Positions 11,329 through 22,821 of a stretch of DNA of 64,000 nt are shown in pieces. The number at the start of each line of letters is the position of its first letter. Within the stretch, counting starts at the first letter, position 1. The stretch lies in the NCBI GenBank assembly GCA_029448655.1, contig JACCLO010000009.1:620001-684000 (forward strand). Direction: 5' to 3'. A program made the translations under genes and the position numbers. The notes beneath the pieces were generated by a model. That model worked only from the letters and a program-made list of their open reading frames with translations. It had not been told where the DNA came from and did no database searches. Source of the DNA: Wolfiporia cocos (taxonomy: Eukaryota > Basidiomycota > Agaricomycetes > Polyporales > Phaeolaceae).

Positions 11329-12848
11329 ATGGCTTCATCGGAGACTCGTATCGATGCAATGCATGCGATGGCGGACAAATTCGCTGACGGATTCCCGCTC
11401 CGATGTGCAGACGACTACACCACATCAGTAGACAGAGCAGGTCGTGATGTCGTGCTTCTGACTGGCTCGACGGGTAGCCTGGGTTGCCATCTACTTGAGG
11501 CGATGGTGTCCTCTCCGTCTATCTCCCGCGTATACGCGTTCAATAGACAGGCAAGAAACGGCACGGACTTACGTACCCGCCAAGCAGCCGCCTTGGAGGA
11601 GCGCGGGATTGATCCCACAATATTAGATACACCAAAGGTCGTGCTTCTAGAAGGCGATTTGACGAAGAAACACTGGGGTCTGGCAGCAGAAATCTACCAT
11701 GATGTGAGTTGGTTCAGCCCTATTATTCGAATTATATACTCATAACATCTCGCAGCTTCAGCATTCCGTTACCCACATAATTCACAATGGTATCGGTGTT
11801 TTCTTCGGTTGCCACAGCATTTGAAGATACTTACAGTGAAGTTTAGCATGGCCGGTGGACTGGGTTTCCAAATTGTCAGCATTCGAGCCGGCCGTTAAAA
11901 ACTTGCGCAGCCTGATCGACTTCGCGCTTACTTCACCACTTCCAATTGTGCCACGCCTTCTCTTCGCCAGTAGTATAAGTGTTCTTCAGCGTATGTTACT
12001 TTGACCAAATCACCTTCCCCAAATGTTGATAACTGACTCGATTACACAGGCGCGCGTCGAGATTTTTCCGTCCCTGAAGGCCCAGTCGACCCAGACTTTT
12101 CCATGACAAACGGCTATTCAGAGGCGAAGTGGGTATGCGAGCAGGTCTTGTATGCTGCGGCGGCGCAGACGCCACTTGATCCTGTCATTATGCGCGTCGG
12201 CCAGCTATCAGGCGGGCCTGCGGGCGCGTGGGCGCGGAATGAGTACATACCTGCATTGGTGCAGAGTGCGCCGCACTTGGGTGGCTTGCCAGATGATCCC
12301 AGGGTGAGGCTCCTCTGAGTACTAATACATTGTGTGGCTGATAACACGTTGCATACGGACAGACTGTAAACATGCTGCCGCTTGACGTCAGCGCCGCGGC
12401 GGTACTGGACTGTCTGTATGCGCCTCGGACAATCATCACGACACACATCGTGCATCCCCGTGGCATCTCTTGGCATTCGATTGCTACAGTACTCTCCTCT
12501 GAACTAGGAGTGCCACTGATCCCCTTTGATGAGTGGTACCGCAGGCTGCAGACGCTTGCCGCCTCTTCCGCTTCGAAGACCAAGTCCACCAGCGGGGGTT
12601 ATAGGCACCCGCGCTTGCATGCTTTGCTCATTATCCCAGTATACCAGCACATGCTTGCAACACTTCATACCGGGCGGATGGCTCTGGGATTCCCTGATGA
12701 GGAGGTCTCGCAGACGCTGGTTGCGTCGCCGACACTTGCGGATCCTGCGTTAAGGGATGTAGGCGTGGCGGACGTGCGGAGGTGGTTGACATACTGGTAC
12801 AAGGTCGGAATGCTTGAAAGGCCAAAAGCTTTGCAATCACATCTATAA
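11329..12848 (+). CDS. stand-alone NAD(P)-dependent thioester-reductase-like protein
   Basis: Five exons (11329-11703, 11756-11789, 11847-11990, 12050-12303, 12363-12848) give 430 residues; all introns are 52-59 nt GT-AG and the frame closes exactly. The product is an extended short-chain dehydrogenase of the NAD_binding_4 (male-sterility/thioester-reductase) type. The nucleotide-binding loop TGSTGSLG is at residues 45-52, and the catalytic Tyr and Lys of YSEAK are Y207 and K211. In fungal NRPS-like adenylate-forming reductases this domain sits at the C-terminus and releases a carrier-bound acyl chain as aldehyde or alcohol using NADPH. Here it has its own ATG, and no adenylation or carrier domain is visible upstream, where a MITE and a divergent frame lie instead. 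It is either a free-standing reductase or a remnant of a larger enzyme; intact splice sites favour a functional gene. The substrate cannot be inferred. Confidence 0.85.
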
Positions 12849-14098
12849 TAGCGACACATCGTCTACTCTACTCGTTCTCGTACTAGCATATATCCACGCT
12901 GCCGCATGGTATGATTGTGCATCGGTAGAAATCTAGTTATTCCTCTCAGTGGTTTATTAGCCGGCCATCAATGCATTATCAAACATGCATCGTGCACTCA
13001 TGCCTAACCCACACATTGAAACGGGTTGAGCCATGTGACAGTGGCCCCTTGCGGTGGCGGGCGCTACGGTGTGGCGCGTCACCTTGGCTCTGGAGATGGA
13101 GATGCGTTGATGCCAAATACTAGGTATTCTATGCGGAGATAGCTAATTCTATAGGTGAATGCGATACATAGAATCGCCATACCTCAGGACAAACGACACA
13201 GTATGTGAGAGCATTGATCCATGCTCCCGCTCACCCGATAGTCGACCTCATTTCTCTGTTAGGGATCTGTTATGATCGCACATCGCCAGCGCTTCGTTGC
13301 TACATGCGCGCTGAAATGCGCGCTGAAACCATTTTAACACATGCTCGTCATCAATTTCTCGCAATCAATGTGCAGGAAACCAGATACACGGGAGCGGCGG
13401 ACAGTGAATTTGCTGATGTTACCCGCTGTGACAGCTTTTGAGATCTGTGCCGACAAAATCGGGCACCTCTCTGGAGCCTGCTCCCGTCATAACTTAATGA
13501 GACAAAAGACCTTCTTATTTAAATTATGCATCCCACTTCCACATCCGTGCCTCGGACTTCTTGCACGTTAGAATTTATGTATTGTGAGAAGCTAATACTA
13601 TAGTTTAAAGTGGAGACTGTGGATACTGCATCTCTGATAGGCTGAGAATTGTCGGCTGTTACTCAAACATGAAATCTATTTCGAGAGATCGGTCCTCCAG
13701 AAAATAATGCAATATACTAACAGTGGGGTTCATTGAAATGGTATTCATATTTTGAGTACCGGAGGTGTTGCAGAGGCTAGTCGGAACAATATTTGTTTGT
13801 CTCATTGAGTGATCGAAGACAGTAGCCGTTGCAGAGATACGAAAATCACTAGCCAGGTCCTATAGGGATTGGCGCTCTATAGGCGCTCGTCTCTTGTGCA
13901 AACTATCGCGCACTCGCACTATTAGACCTGCATCGTAGACATTCCTTCTCCCACTGCTTGACGTCTATAAGTGGTGTTCCTCGGTATTGGAGTTCTCAAG
14001 TGAGCCTGTTTTTCATCTCACCTAACTGCAGCATGCCAATAATCTGCCGAAGGCCGCACGCTCAATGATGCGTTCACACAGAGGATCACTAATACGCT
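12849..14098. other. intergenic region, no gene seen
   Basis: Between the reductase stop and the COG7 ATG there are only short frames without coding character. CpG content is normal, unlike the repeat blocks. The last 150 bp, rich in short pyrimidine runs, probably hold the COG7 promoter and 5' leader. Confidence 0.6.
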
Positions 14099-16996
14099 AT
14101 GGAAGCACAGACAGTGCTCGCTAACACTGCGCCGCGCTCATACGAAGTGGTCGATGGTCTGGAACATGCCACAGACGTGGTGCCCTGGATTGACGAGGCT
14201 CTGGGTACCAATGAAGATAGCGGTGGACTGGAGCTGGTAGAACTCGACCGCAAGATCTCCAGTCTGATGGGTGCTTTGGAGATTGCGAGCGAGGATACCA
14301 CGATGGAAGTGGAACGGCTCATCAATGACATCTCGCGCGGTGCGTCACGACTAACGTACGACCTTCACTTCATGCGCGACGGCGCGCTCTCCTTGCAGTC
14401 TGTCTTGCACAATGTAGAGTCTCAGTCGCGAACGTCAGTTGCCGCGGAGACATATGCCGCACTGGATCGGTTACAATTCCTCGATACGGTTCGTCGTAAC
14501 ATGGAGGCAGCTCGAGAGGTCTTGCGTGAAGCCGAGAGCTGGGGTACGCTCGAGAGCGACGTCACATCGCTGCTCGGCGAGAAGAACTACGAGAAGGCAG
14601 CGGAGCGACTTTCCGAGGCAAGCAAAAGCATGGCCGTGTTCGCAAACACTCCCGAATACGAAAGCCGGCGCACACTCATGGTGAGCCTGCAGAATCAGCT
14701 CGAAGCGTCTCTGAGCTCTGCGCTCGTTGCCGCTGTCTCCTCGCAAGATGTCGCCGTCTGCCGTAACTATTTCGCGATTTTCAGTAACATTCAGCGCGAA
14801 GCCGAATTTCGTAACTATTATTATGGCTCGCGGCGTGCTTCCTTAACCGAAGCATGGCAGAATGCCAAGCTGCGGGAAAATGAGGGCTCATCCTATGTGT
14901 CTGCGAGTGTCCAGAACTCCTCTGCGTTCCTGTCGACGTTCTATGCCTCATTCTCGGCGATTCTTCAGACGGAGAAAACATCAATACCTGCCATCTTTCC
15001 GGATCCTCAGCCCACACTTTCGGCGCTGATCACTTCAACACTGTCTGCGTTGCAGCCGACATTCTCTCAACGCCTTGCAGTTATTTCTACTTACCACGGC
15101 GCCAATGCGCTTCACGAACTCATCGCTGCATACCGAGCCACTCAGGACTTCGCTCTGGCTGTTGACAAGATCTTCGAGAAATTGGGCTTCTCGACAACGC
15201 TTTCACCGTCTGTAGCGAGCGACGCCGATGAGGATCGCACATATCCCCGACGGCGCACATCCACGCGCCGATTGTCGATGACTACTACGCGCCGTATGTC
15301 CATGCATCGAGCTTCCATGAGCGGTGCTCCGCCTGCTCCAGAATATGTGCCGATGATCCCTGTTCTAGAGTGGGATACCGATCTTTTTGCACCCTTCGCA
15401 GATTTCCAGGCAGACTACGCGTCGCTCGAAGGGCGATGTCTGGACGAAACGCTCGCAGGCGCGCTGCGTGCGACACCCACGCCCGCTAGGGGCGCGGACC
15501 GCGCTCGGATCTTGCGTGAACGCATGGTGGACGTATTTGCCGCCGCAGAGGAGGCAATCGGGCGCTGCATGGCATTCACTCACGGATACGGCGCTGTTGC
15601 GCTTGTGCAGGCCGTCGACCACCTCGTCGTTGCTTTCGCGGACGCGTCACGTACCGAAGTCGCGCGCAACCCTGGCGGTATAGTTATCACGGGTGTGAAG
15701 GCTGGCGGTGGGGATGACCTGGCGGATCTGGACTATACCGCGGAGGACTGGGCGGAGATCCAGGCGCTCCTCCATTTGCTTGAAGCTGTGCGTGCACTGC
15801 TCGACCGCACCCTGGCGTTCGAGGGGAAACTTCGCTTGAATCTGGTGCAGGTGTCCATGGCTTTCCGAGCAGCAAGGCAGAACGTCAACGGGGCCGGCGG
15901 CGCGGCGACGACCCGGGGTGCGATCCAGATCCTAATGCAGTCAGAGCTGAATTCGGCAGCCCTGCATGCATTGCTCGACAGCGTTGATCCTGAGCCGCCG
16001 GCTACAGCCCAGGCACAGCTGGCACCCAGCGTGCCTCCTTCGCCAGATCTGCGCAAATTATCCTTTGCGGCTCCCTTCAACGCCAATACGCCCATCACTG
16101 CTGCCCCATTGCTCATCGAGTCCCGGAAAGCGATCTCCGCCTTCGCCCAGGCTTGCCAAGTCAGGTTGCAACAGACCATATTAGGACCCTTGTTCGGCCA
16201 CCTTGCACAATACGCAGCGCTACCTCTTTGGGCTGCTCCAGACAATCAGTCCAAGCGTCAGGCCGCTACGAGCGCGGCCGGGGGAGCAGTTAGCGCAGTG
16301 CACGTTCCCACATTCTCGCTCAGTCCAAGTAACACGATGGCCCGGGTCGCTGAAGGCTTGCTCAGCCTGCCGCGGCTGTTTGAAGTGTATGCTGACGATG
16401 ATGCGCTCGCTGTCTCGCTCGAAACGTTACCTCACGTCAGCGAGAAGTTCCTGCGTGCCGTAGCGGAACCTGCACCCGCTCCAGTGGCTCCCCATGGGCC
16501 GCCGGAAATAAAACAACGCCGCTCTCCCTCGATGGCCCTCCTGCCCGGACAAATGCAAATACAGGCCAGTACGCAGGCTACGGCTCCCACACAGCTGCAG
16601 AGTATCGGGGATCTCCATTTCTCTCCTGAGGGCGTGACAGCTGTGTGGCTGGCTTCCCTAACACGTAGTCTCCTCGCGCATCTTACTCGGGAGGTCCTGC
16701 CGAAGATACCTAAGCTCACGACATCGGGTGCAGCGCAGCTCGCTGCGGATCTCGGGTGGTTGGCGAACATTGTGGAAGCTTTGAATGTTGAATGGACACC
16801 ATTGACGCGATGGAAGAGGTGGGTTGAGCAGGACGAGAGCGAGAGAAAAAAGAAGCTTGCCGTAGGTACGAACTGCGATCAGGAAGAGGAGTCGCTAGAT
16901 CAGGACCCTCAATCAGACGGAGAGGTTGAGGAGGAAGAAGATGGCGAAGATCGCATTGCGGGCGTAGTGGCACGATTGCGTGGGTGGTCGGTGTAA
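14099..16996 (+). CDS. COG7: conserved oligomeric Golgi complex subunit 7
   Basis: One uninterrupted frame encodes 965 residues. The N-terminus (PWIDEAL near residue 29; helical segments rich in Leu, Glu and Arg through about residue 260, including EKNYEKAAERLSEASKSM) is typical of COG7, a lobe-B subunit of the COG tether that docks retrograde vesicles at the Golgi and keeps glycosyltransferases in place. A basic Arg/Ser/Met-rich insert lies near residues 380-405 and a Pro-rich linker near 640-660 and 790-825. The C-terminus is very acidic (EEEEDGED near 945). The protein is longer than animal COG7 (about 770 residues), the surplus being these linkers. It is a single exon although its neighbours have many introns. 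A broken second copy of residues 198 to the end lies at 47323-50640. Confidence 0.9.
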   Translation: MEAQTVLANTAPRSYEVVDGLEHATDVVPWIDEALGTNEDSGGLELVELDRKISSLMGALEIASEDTTMEVERLINDISRGASRLTYDLHFMRDGALSLQSVLHNVESQSRTSVAAETYAALDRLQFLDTVRRNMEAAREVLREAESWGTLESDVTSLLGEKNYEKAAERLSEASKSMAVFANTPEYESRRTLMVSLQNQLEASLSSALVAAVSSQDVAVCRNYFAIFSNIQREAEFRNYYYGSRRASLTEAWQNAKLRENEGSSYVSASVQNSSAFLSTFYASFSAILQTEKTSIPAIFPDPQPTLSALITSTLSALQPTFSQRLAVISTYHGANALHELIAAYRATQDFALAVDKIFEKLGFSTTLSPSVASDADEDRTYPRRRTSTRRLSMTTTRRMSMHRASMSGAPPAPEYVPMIPVLEWDTDLFAPFADFQADYASLEGRCLDETLAGALRATPTPARGADRARILRERMVDVFAAAEEAIGRCMAFTHGYGAVALVQAVDHLVVAFADASRTEVARNPGGIVITGVKAGGGDDLADLDYTAEDWAEIQALLHLLEAVRALLDRTLAFEGKLRLNLVQVSMAFRAARQNVNGAGGAATTRGAIQILMQSELNSAALHALLDSVDPEPPATAQAQLAPSVPPSPDLRKLSFAAPFNANTPITAAPLLIESRKAISAFAQACQVRLQQTILGPLFGHLAQYAALPLWAAPDNQSKRQAATSAAGGAVSAVHVPTFSLSPSNTMARVAEGLLSLPRLFEVYADDDALAVSLETLPHVSEKFLRAVAEPAPAPVAPHGPPEIKQRRSPSMALLPGQMQIQASTQATAPTQLQSIGDLHFSPEGVTAVWLASLTRSLLAHLTREVLPKIPKLTTSGAAQLAADLGWLANIVEALNVEWTPLTRWKRWVEQDESERKKKLAVGTNCDQEEESLDQDPQSDGEVEEEEDGEDRIAGVVARLRGWSV

Positions 16997-17609
16997 ACTC
17001 TTGAAGATTGCGTTGTTCCTCCCAAATCGGTTCAGACCTTATTTGTATACCCGCCTTGTCTGGACTGTGAGTGTGCCGCACTCATGTAATTGCAGTACGA
17101 CTAAAGAACAGGATTGATGATCAGAATTGAGCCGGCTGTTTGTTGGCTGGACGCTTCACATGCCGTCAGATTCTACGCCGCATGTCCGTCCATTGTGTTT
17201 CACCTCTGCCTTGGCGCAGCACACCCGGTGACGTCGGGTTGGTCTGTCCTGGTTTCGAAGTTCCCACTGATTTGCATCTGCACTGTACCGCTGTACCGCT
17301 GATCGGCACCGTGGGATAGTCACGCCAAATGAGGAATGGCCGTCACTGGGAATGCATACTGCTATCGTACCGTGCGCAGAGAGCTGTTCACGCTCCACGG
17401 CAGGTGATACAGTCGGGTGGCTAGCAACATTCCGTCCAATGGCGTTTGAAAACCCTCGCTAAGCCTCAAGTGGCTGATGCCTAGGATGTGAGCTATATGT
17501 TGAGCGCCAACGTGCGGTCAGATATAGTATCGCACCCACGGAGGCCTTGAAGGCATCCACCAGTGGCCCTCACTCAGTCTCACGGCTACGTGGCGGTGCA
17601 AACCTTCCG
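16997..17609. other. COG7-MFS intergenic region (duplicated at 50641-51234)
   Basis: No gene is seen. The segment is recognisable in the right-hand copy with substitutions and small indels, so it was part of the duplicated block. It should hold the COG7 3' end and the MFS promoter. Confidence 0.6.
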
Positions 17610-20297
17610 ATGATTACTGACGAAGCAGTGGACGCCTCCAATAGCTTGATGCACGGCAATGAGAAGGCCGCGGATGTCAGGGATGAATTGTTGACCGTCG
17701 ACCTGGATGTGCCCCTGACTGTCGCAGATTTGCGAGTGTACCACGAAGTTCATGCCGGTCGTCTTGTCATTGATCCTGAGTACGTTGGTCATGCACCTCA
17801 CTCATTCTCGACTTCGTCATTCACCTTCATCGTAAAGGGAGGCGAGAAAAGAATTCGGTGAAGATGTTGCGAAAAGTCTTAAGCTCTCTCGAGACGGCAG
17901 TAAGGTTCTGTGGCCCCAACCAACTGATGATCAAGAGGATCCCCAAAATGTGCGAAGCTACTAGTATGCTCGTTATTCAAAGATGCTAACCAGCGGCCCG
18001 GGGTCTCAAGTGGAGCAATTCCCGCAAGAGCTTCCAGCTGCTGATAATCACACTAGCTGCCTTTGTACCCGACTTCGATTCAAGCATTGGTACGATTTGT
18101 TCAAATAGCATTCTCAACAAGGGTCCGACCCGTCATCTTTCCATAGGCATTGCTTCTATATTTGCTCTGGCCTCACAATTCAACACAACGACAGGTATCA
18201 TAAACGATTTGACATCCAAGTGCGTTTCCCACATCTCCTTCCTCGGCCAGCCGTGAGAAATGATCTCTGTATATTTATTGCTCAATCCCTTTCATATCTG
18301 ACGATACTCGGCAATTACACCAATTCCTGTCGCGGAAATCCTCCTGATTTCGTTAGCTGGAGCATCTTCTTGCTTGGTAGCCGCTCTTTCCCGGATTATC
18401 AGTCTAAGCTGAGTATATGAAAACAGGGTGGGGTAGCATCGTAGCTGTGATGTTGATGCGTCGCTTCGGACGTCTACCTGTTCTGTTCTGGTCTCAGGTA
18501 ACTGTGCTGTATGGCTAGATAGATTGCCTTATCTCATGAATCCAGGTCATCGCTGTAGGATTTTTGATAGGGTGTACATTCGCTCCCAGTTTGAAGACAT
18601 TCGCAGGTAATTTGTCGAGTACTGTCCCATTGCGCATATGATACGAATTTGAGCTCAGCCATGCGCTGTCTAACGGCATTCTTCGGGTAAGTTATACCGT
18701 TGAAACAATCCTGTGCCTTTGTGAACTGATTGGCTCTTAGAACCTGTCCGCAAGTCACAGTGTGTTGGTTTCATTGTACCCAGGTCCAGGTCCCACTAAT
18801 CCATATAAGGGGCTTTTTGTTGTCTCTGACATGTATCCATTCCACCTACAAGCTCGTAAAGCAAGTACTTTAGTTATCGGCCGACTCTTCCCGCGTCCTC
18901 AACTTAGGATTACAGCTTAATATTTGGGCTATGGGCTTCATCGTCTCTCCGTTTGTCGGCCCATTTCTGTTGGGCTTTCTAGTCGCACGAGCGAGGTGCG
19001 TATTCAGGCTCACTCATGGCTGTAACTGGTGTTAACCAACGCGGCACAGTTGGAGGTGGAGTTATGGAGTCGGATCCATCTATGGTGGATTCGTTGTCCT
19101 ATTGATCGCATTGTTTGCGCAAGAGACGTAAGGACTCGGCATTACTATCAATATTTGTCGCATAACACACAGTGCAGGATATATGACCGTGCACTCGCGA
19201 ACCCTCGTCCAATTCCTCCCCCAAGATCCGCGCTAAGATATCGTGTAGAAACTCTCATTGGCATCACAGGCGCACGCATGTCTCGCTATCGTCCGGGATG
19301 GAAAGAGGTATCACTGGGGTGCTTGAACATCATCTGGCGCCCACATCTTCTCTCCATTCTATTGTTTGAGGTATGTCATTTCTCGGGCCAACAAAGGGAA
19401 TTGGAACGTCCTCTAAGCCACATACAGGCAATGGTCTTCGGTTTTGGTATTGGAATAAACGTGTGTCTCGAGCGCAAATTTTGACGTAGCTGAGGTGATT
19501 GGAACCCTGATTACAGACAACGAATGCAGTGTTTCTTGGTCTCCCGCCCCCTGTGGGCTATGCGTTTAATCAGTATGCCATCTCGGGTATGTACGCGACT
19601 CCGGTGGTATGTCTCCTTCATCATCATCAACTCGTACATTGATGATGTGTCAGGTTGCCACGTTCATAGGCGAGCTGTTAGGGCGATATATCAATGATTG
19701 GGTGATGGAAGCTTGTATCAGGCGCAACAACGGCGTGTTTGAGGCGGAAGCAAGGCTTTGGTAAGCACGAGGCTGCTTACATTCTTGGCTCCTGTCTAAA
19801 TCGATTTCACTGTACAGGACATGTTATATTGCTATTCCATTGTACATTTGCGGGTTCGTTGTCCTAGGAGCTGCTTTCGAAAAGCACTTGGGTGTTGCCG
19901 CGCTCGTAATGGGATGGGGCATCGCGCAAGTTGCGATCATGATGTGTACGGTGGCGATATGTAAGCGGCAATTTTTATTTCTATTTCAGCCACTGATCTA
20001 GTAGACGATGCTTCAGACTCCTATTGCAACGATTGTTTTCCGACACGCAAGGTATACGCTCAAGGTCTATTTCTGCATAAAAAGATATATAATCTTATTG
20101 AACAGGGAGAAGTTTCCGCGTTAGTGAATTTCGCACGCACAATGGGTGGCTTTGCGGTGGCCTACTTTCAAGTTCCATGGGCGTCACGCAATGGTGCACT
20201 ACAGACCTTTGGAGTCGAGGCTGCAGTTGTCTCGGCCCTGTTCATTCTGATAGTTCCTGTCCTACAGCTAAAGGGTGCATACTTGAGGGTAAGCTGA
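17610..20297 (+). CDS. MFS transporter (polyamine/drug:H+ antiporter type), copy 1
   Basis: Nineteen exons can be joined in frame: 17610-17779, 17838-17949, 18011-18089, 18147-18219, 18357-18376, 18427-18497, 18546-18606, 18659-18686, 18741-18759, 18810-18860, 18916-18995, 19050-19127, 19178-19370, 19428-19460, 19517-19606, 19654-19760, 19818-19960, 20005-20051, 20106-20297. They give 548 residues. A hydrophilic N-terminus with WPQPTDD is followed by hydrophobic segments of a 12-helix major facilitator. Seen are GRLP after helix 2 (motif A), GPFLLGF (motif C-like) and the large central loop with YDRALANPRPIP. Relatives (Hol1/Tpo-like) export amines or drugs at the plasma or vacuolar membrane; the substrate here is unknown. 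Sixteen introns are 44-63 nt; the fourth is 137 nt, and the tenth (18861-18915) has a GC donor. The acceptor of the second-last intron is ambiguous by 3 nt. Confidence 0.88.
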
Positions 20298-20573
20298 AAG
20301 TTCGACCTTCAGTCGAGTTTGTCTGACGCTACGTCTGAAGGAGAGGTTTTCGTTGTGAGAAAGTGCTCCTCACGAGCCAAGCGAACACCACCAATTCAGC
20401 AGTGTCAACGCGATATTTTGTAGCCATGTACATATTATGTCGTGCTGGAATATTCGGATTCGGTATACGGCCGGGTAATACGCTGCTGCATGTAACGATT
20501 AACCGGAGAATTTCGCCTGGCTGCCTAGTCAGTGCTGGAAGTGGATATATACATTACGAACTTACTCCGAGAA
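20298..20573 (-). pseudogene. duplicated 3' spacer ending in the tip of the convergent MFS gene
   Basis: Bases 20298-20573 match 53928-54203 closely. In the right-hand copy this segment leads into the 3' end of the convergent MFS gene, whose stop is at 54184-54186. Here the match stops after the last six or so codons (stop equivalent 20554-20556), and unrelated sequence follows. This is the left-hand footprint of the tandem duplication. Confidence 0.8.
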
Positions 20574-21138
20574 TTCGCGGCTGCCTGACACGGTGTCCGC
20601 GTCGCTGTCATTTGTACGTCGTACACGGTATGCAGACCAAACATGCACTCACCTCAAGTTCCAGGTACCTACCGTCATCCAAGGCGCAAGGGGGACGTCA
20701 CGATGCAACGAGCTCCTCGTCGTCGCGACGTATCAGCGACTCGGGTGAAGCAGCCATGTCTCGTAATGCAATGGGTTGGGAAAGCAGGCAACTCTCCTAC
20801 GCACTCGCCGGTCTTTCTCTGGGCTGCATGCAGTACTATATTACGGCCTACGACGCCTGTACCTGTCGCAACGCTCATTGGGAATAGACGGGGGTCGCCA
20901 TGCGTACTGTCTGACAGAATTTCTTTTCATATTTCGCTCGCGTTCAGCTCTGTTGCCCTCTGGAGATTATACACCGCCTCTTTCTCTCGCTCTCGCCAGG
21001 CAGGCGTGGCTTGCATAATCTGTTGAAAGTCGTTAGAACTTGTCCAGTAGGGCATGGACTAGATAGTGTCCTTATGAGTCGCTACGCTCGCTTACATAAT
21101 CACAACGTGGTAGTTTCTTGACTCGTTCGTTTTTACAT
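20574..21138. other. unassigned GC-normal sequence at the duplication breakpoint
   Basis: The segment is not obviously a transposon and has no supported gene. A plus-strand frame of about 174 codons (to 20887) overlaps the breakpoint and shows low-complexity Ser/Arg stretches; I do not trust it as a gene. CpG frequency is normal, unlike the repeats that follow. Confidence 0.4.
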
Positions 21139-21880
21139 CTCGTCAAGGCTGAGGTGAGTAGAGTTTAGTCAATTATCTTAATCTGCCAAGGGCCTTTCAC
21201 TTAAGAAAGCGCACTTGCTAGCTAGGTTTGCACGCAGATTAATCTGCCCAGCCGCGGCAGATTAATCTACCACGAAAACAAAAAGTAGCACTGGGATCCG
21301 AGCCAGAGACCTCAGCACAGGATAGGATGGCAATAAGTCACAGTAGATTAGCCAACTGGACAACTGTCATCCATAAACATTTTGATGATATATAGGATTC
21401 TTACAGAACTTCGTTTTACATAATAGTTTTACATATGCTTTAATACAAATACAAATGCATCTCCCTTCGGGAAGCACTGGTTACAGTGTATTGACCTTTT
21501 ACATGTTGACTTGCTCCAAATCATGCTATGTTAAATCAAGCAGCCACTATCATTGTTGTTTGTACTTGCAGTAGTAGTTAGTTTCCTTAAATCTGAGTAT
21601 GAAAATCATGTGTAAATATAGCCTATATTTAAAAAAAACTATTTGCAGCTGACAGTTGTTGCCATAGCTCAGTTGGATACTATGTTGTGATATACTGTTA
21701 TTCATCTGTGCTTAGGCCTCTGGTTCAAACCCCAGTGTTACCTTTTATTTTTGTGGTAGATTAATCTGCCCAGCTGTAGCAGATTGATCTGCATGCAAAC
21801 CTGGCTGGCAAGTGCAAATTCCTAAGTGAAGGGCACTTGGCAGATTAAAATATTTGACTGAAGTCCCTCACCAAGGAGCT
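21139..21880. mobile_element. fold-back element with tRNA-like sequence in both arms
   Basis: Two long imperfect inverted arms (about 21139-21372 and 21648-21880) face each other across a loop of about 275 bp. The arms share AGATTAATCTGCC repeats and, further in, a tRNA-like unit. In the right arm (about 21659-21742, plus strand) there is an A-box-like TAGCTCAGTTGG (21665-21676) and a B-box-like GGTTCAAACCC (21722-21732). The left arm has the counterpart on the minus strand (B-box complement at 21293-21304). It could be one fold-back transposon or two tRNA-derived SINEs inserted head to head. No clean target duplication was found. Confidence 0.65.
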
Positions 21881-21993
21881 CATTGCACATGACAAGGCCC
21901 TCCCACTTATCATACACTTAGACCTTCATTGATAGCCAGACATGCCCCCCTCAATACCACTGATACTCTTGCAAATTAGTCACCTTGGAGTAT

Positions 21994-22689
21994 TGTTACA
22001 GGTCATATACCTGTTCGTATATTCTGTCACGAATATAATCAGTTCTTCTGCATGTGGTCTAGTCAGGAGAATGCAAGGCAATATTATCGAGAATAAGCCT
22101 ATGGGCCCTGAGTCTACAACTCTAGGGGATCGGTCAATATCCAATACATGTTAGAGGATATAATCTGTTCTGGAGCAAGTCTTATGGAATATGAGACTTG
22201 CCTAAGTCCGAGAAGTTGATGTGCACTTCGAGGACTTAGTCATTTCAATAGCTCGGCAAATACTGAGTGTAGTTTCCTACATTTGAGAATGAGTATAAGA
22301 CTTCTTGTTTGTACAACAAGGTTGAGCTGAAGAGCCTCGACTTACATGATTTTTTATACTATGCTATGTTTTAGGAGTCCTATCCATCCCAGATGTCACT
22401 GTTACTATCTACGTCCTAGACTAAAACGTTTGATAAGTATGTAGCGATACATCTGAAATGATAGATAGCAATGTTATGGCGGTTGAATGCCATCTGTCAA
22501 TCGCAGAATGATAGATATGAAATGGTGGCAGAGTTGCATCTGCCCTAGGTAAATCAGACCCTATACACTAGTACAACTGGGGTTACGCCCAGTAGAGTCA
22601 CGAGTGGCCAGGGGAGTTGGTTGCGCAACAAGTCCCTGTATCGTATTTGCCCAATGGTGAGTTCTGTGAGTGTTCGAATAACCGTAACA
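21994..22689 (-). mobile_element. solo LTR, family D (D2)
   Basis: The 696-bp unit begins TGTTACAG and ends CCGTAACA on the plus strand, but its internal order (TATA, stem-loop) matches D1 on the minus strand. The 5-bp direct repeat AGTAT flanks it (21989-21993 and 22690-22694). Confidence 0.88.
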
Positions 22690-22821
22690 AGTATGCACCA
22701 ATTGAGACAAGGACTTTCACCATTACCATTATGATCTGGAAATCATACATCAACTCACAAGTTTGGATCTAACATCCTGAGTCTATGCTCAGTGTTACAG
22801 GTTGAATACCCATGCTCATTC

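Noticed and set aside
15733..16245. 170-codon frame antisense to COG7
   Set aside because: Shadow of the COG7 codon pattern; a similar shadow occurs over the pseudogene.
18534..18758. 74-codon minus-strand frame identical in both MFS copies
   Set aside because: It is antisense to MFS exons and introns; identity reflects the near-identical tract between the copies.
21659..21742. tRNA gene
   Set aside because: A- and B-box-like motifs are present, but the acceptor and anticodon stems do not pair, and a related copy lies inverted in the other arm; it is part of a repeat.
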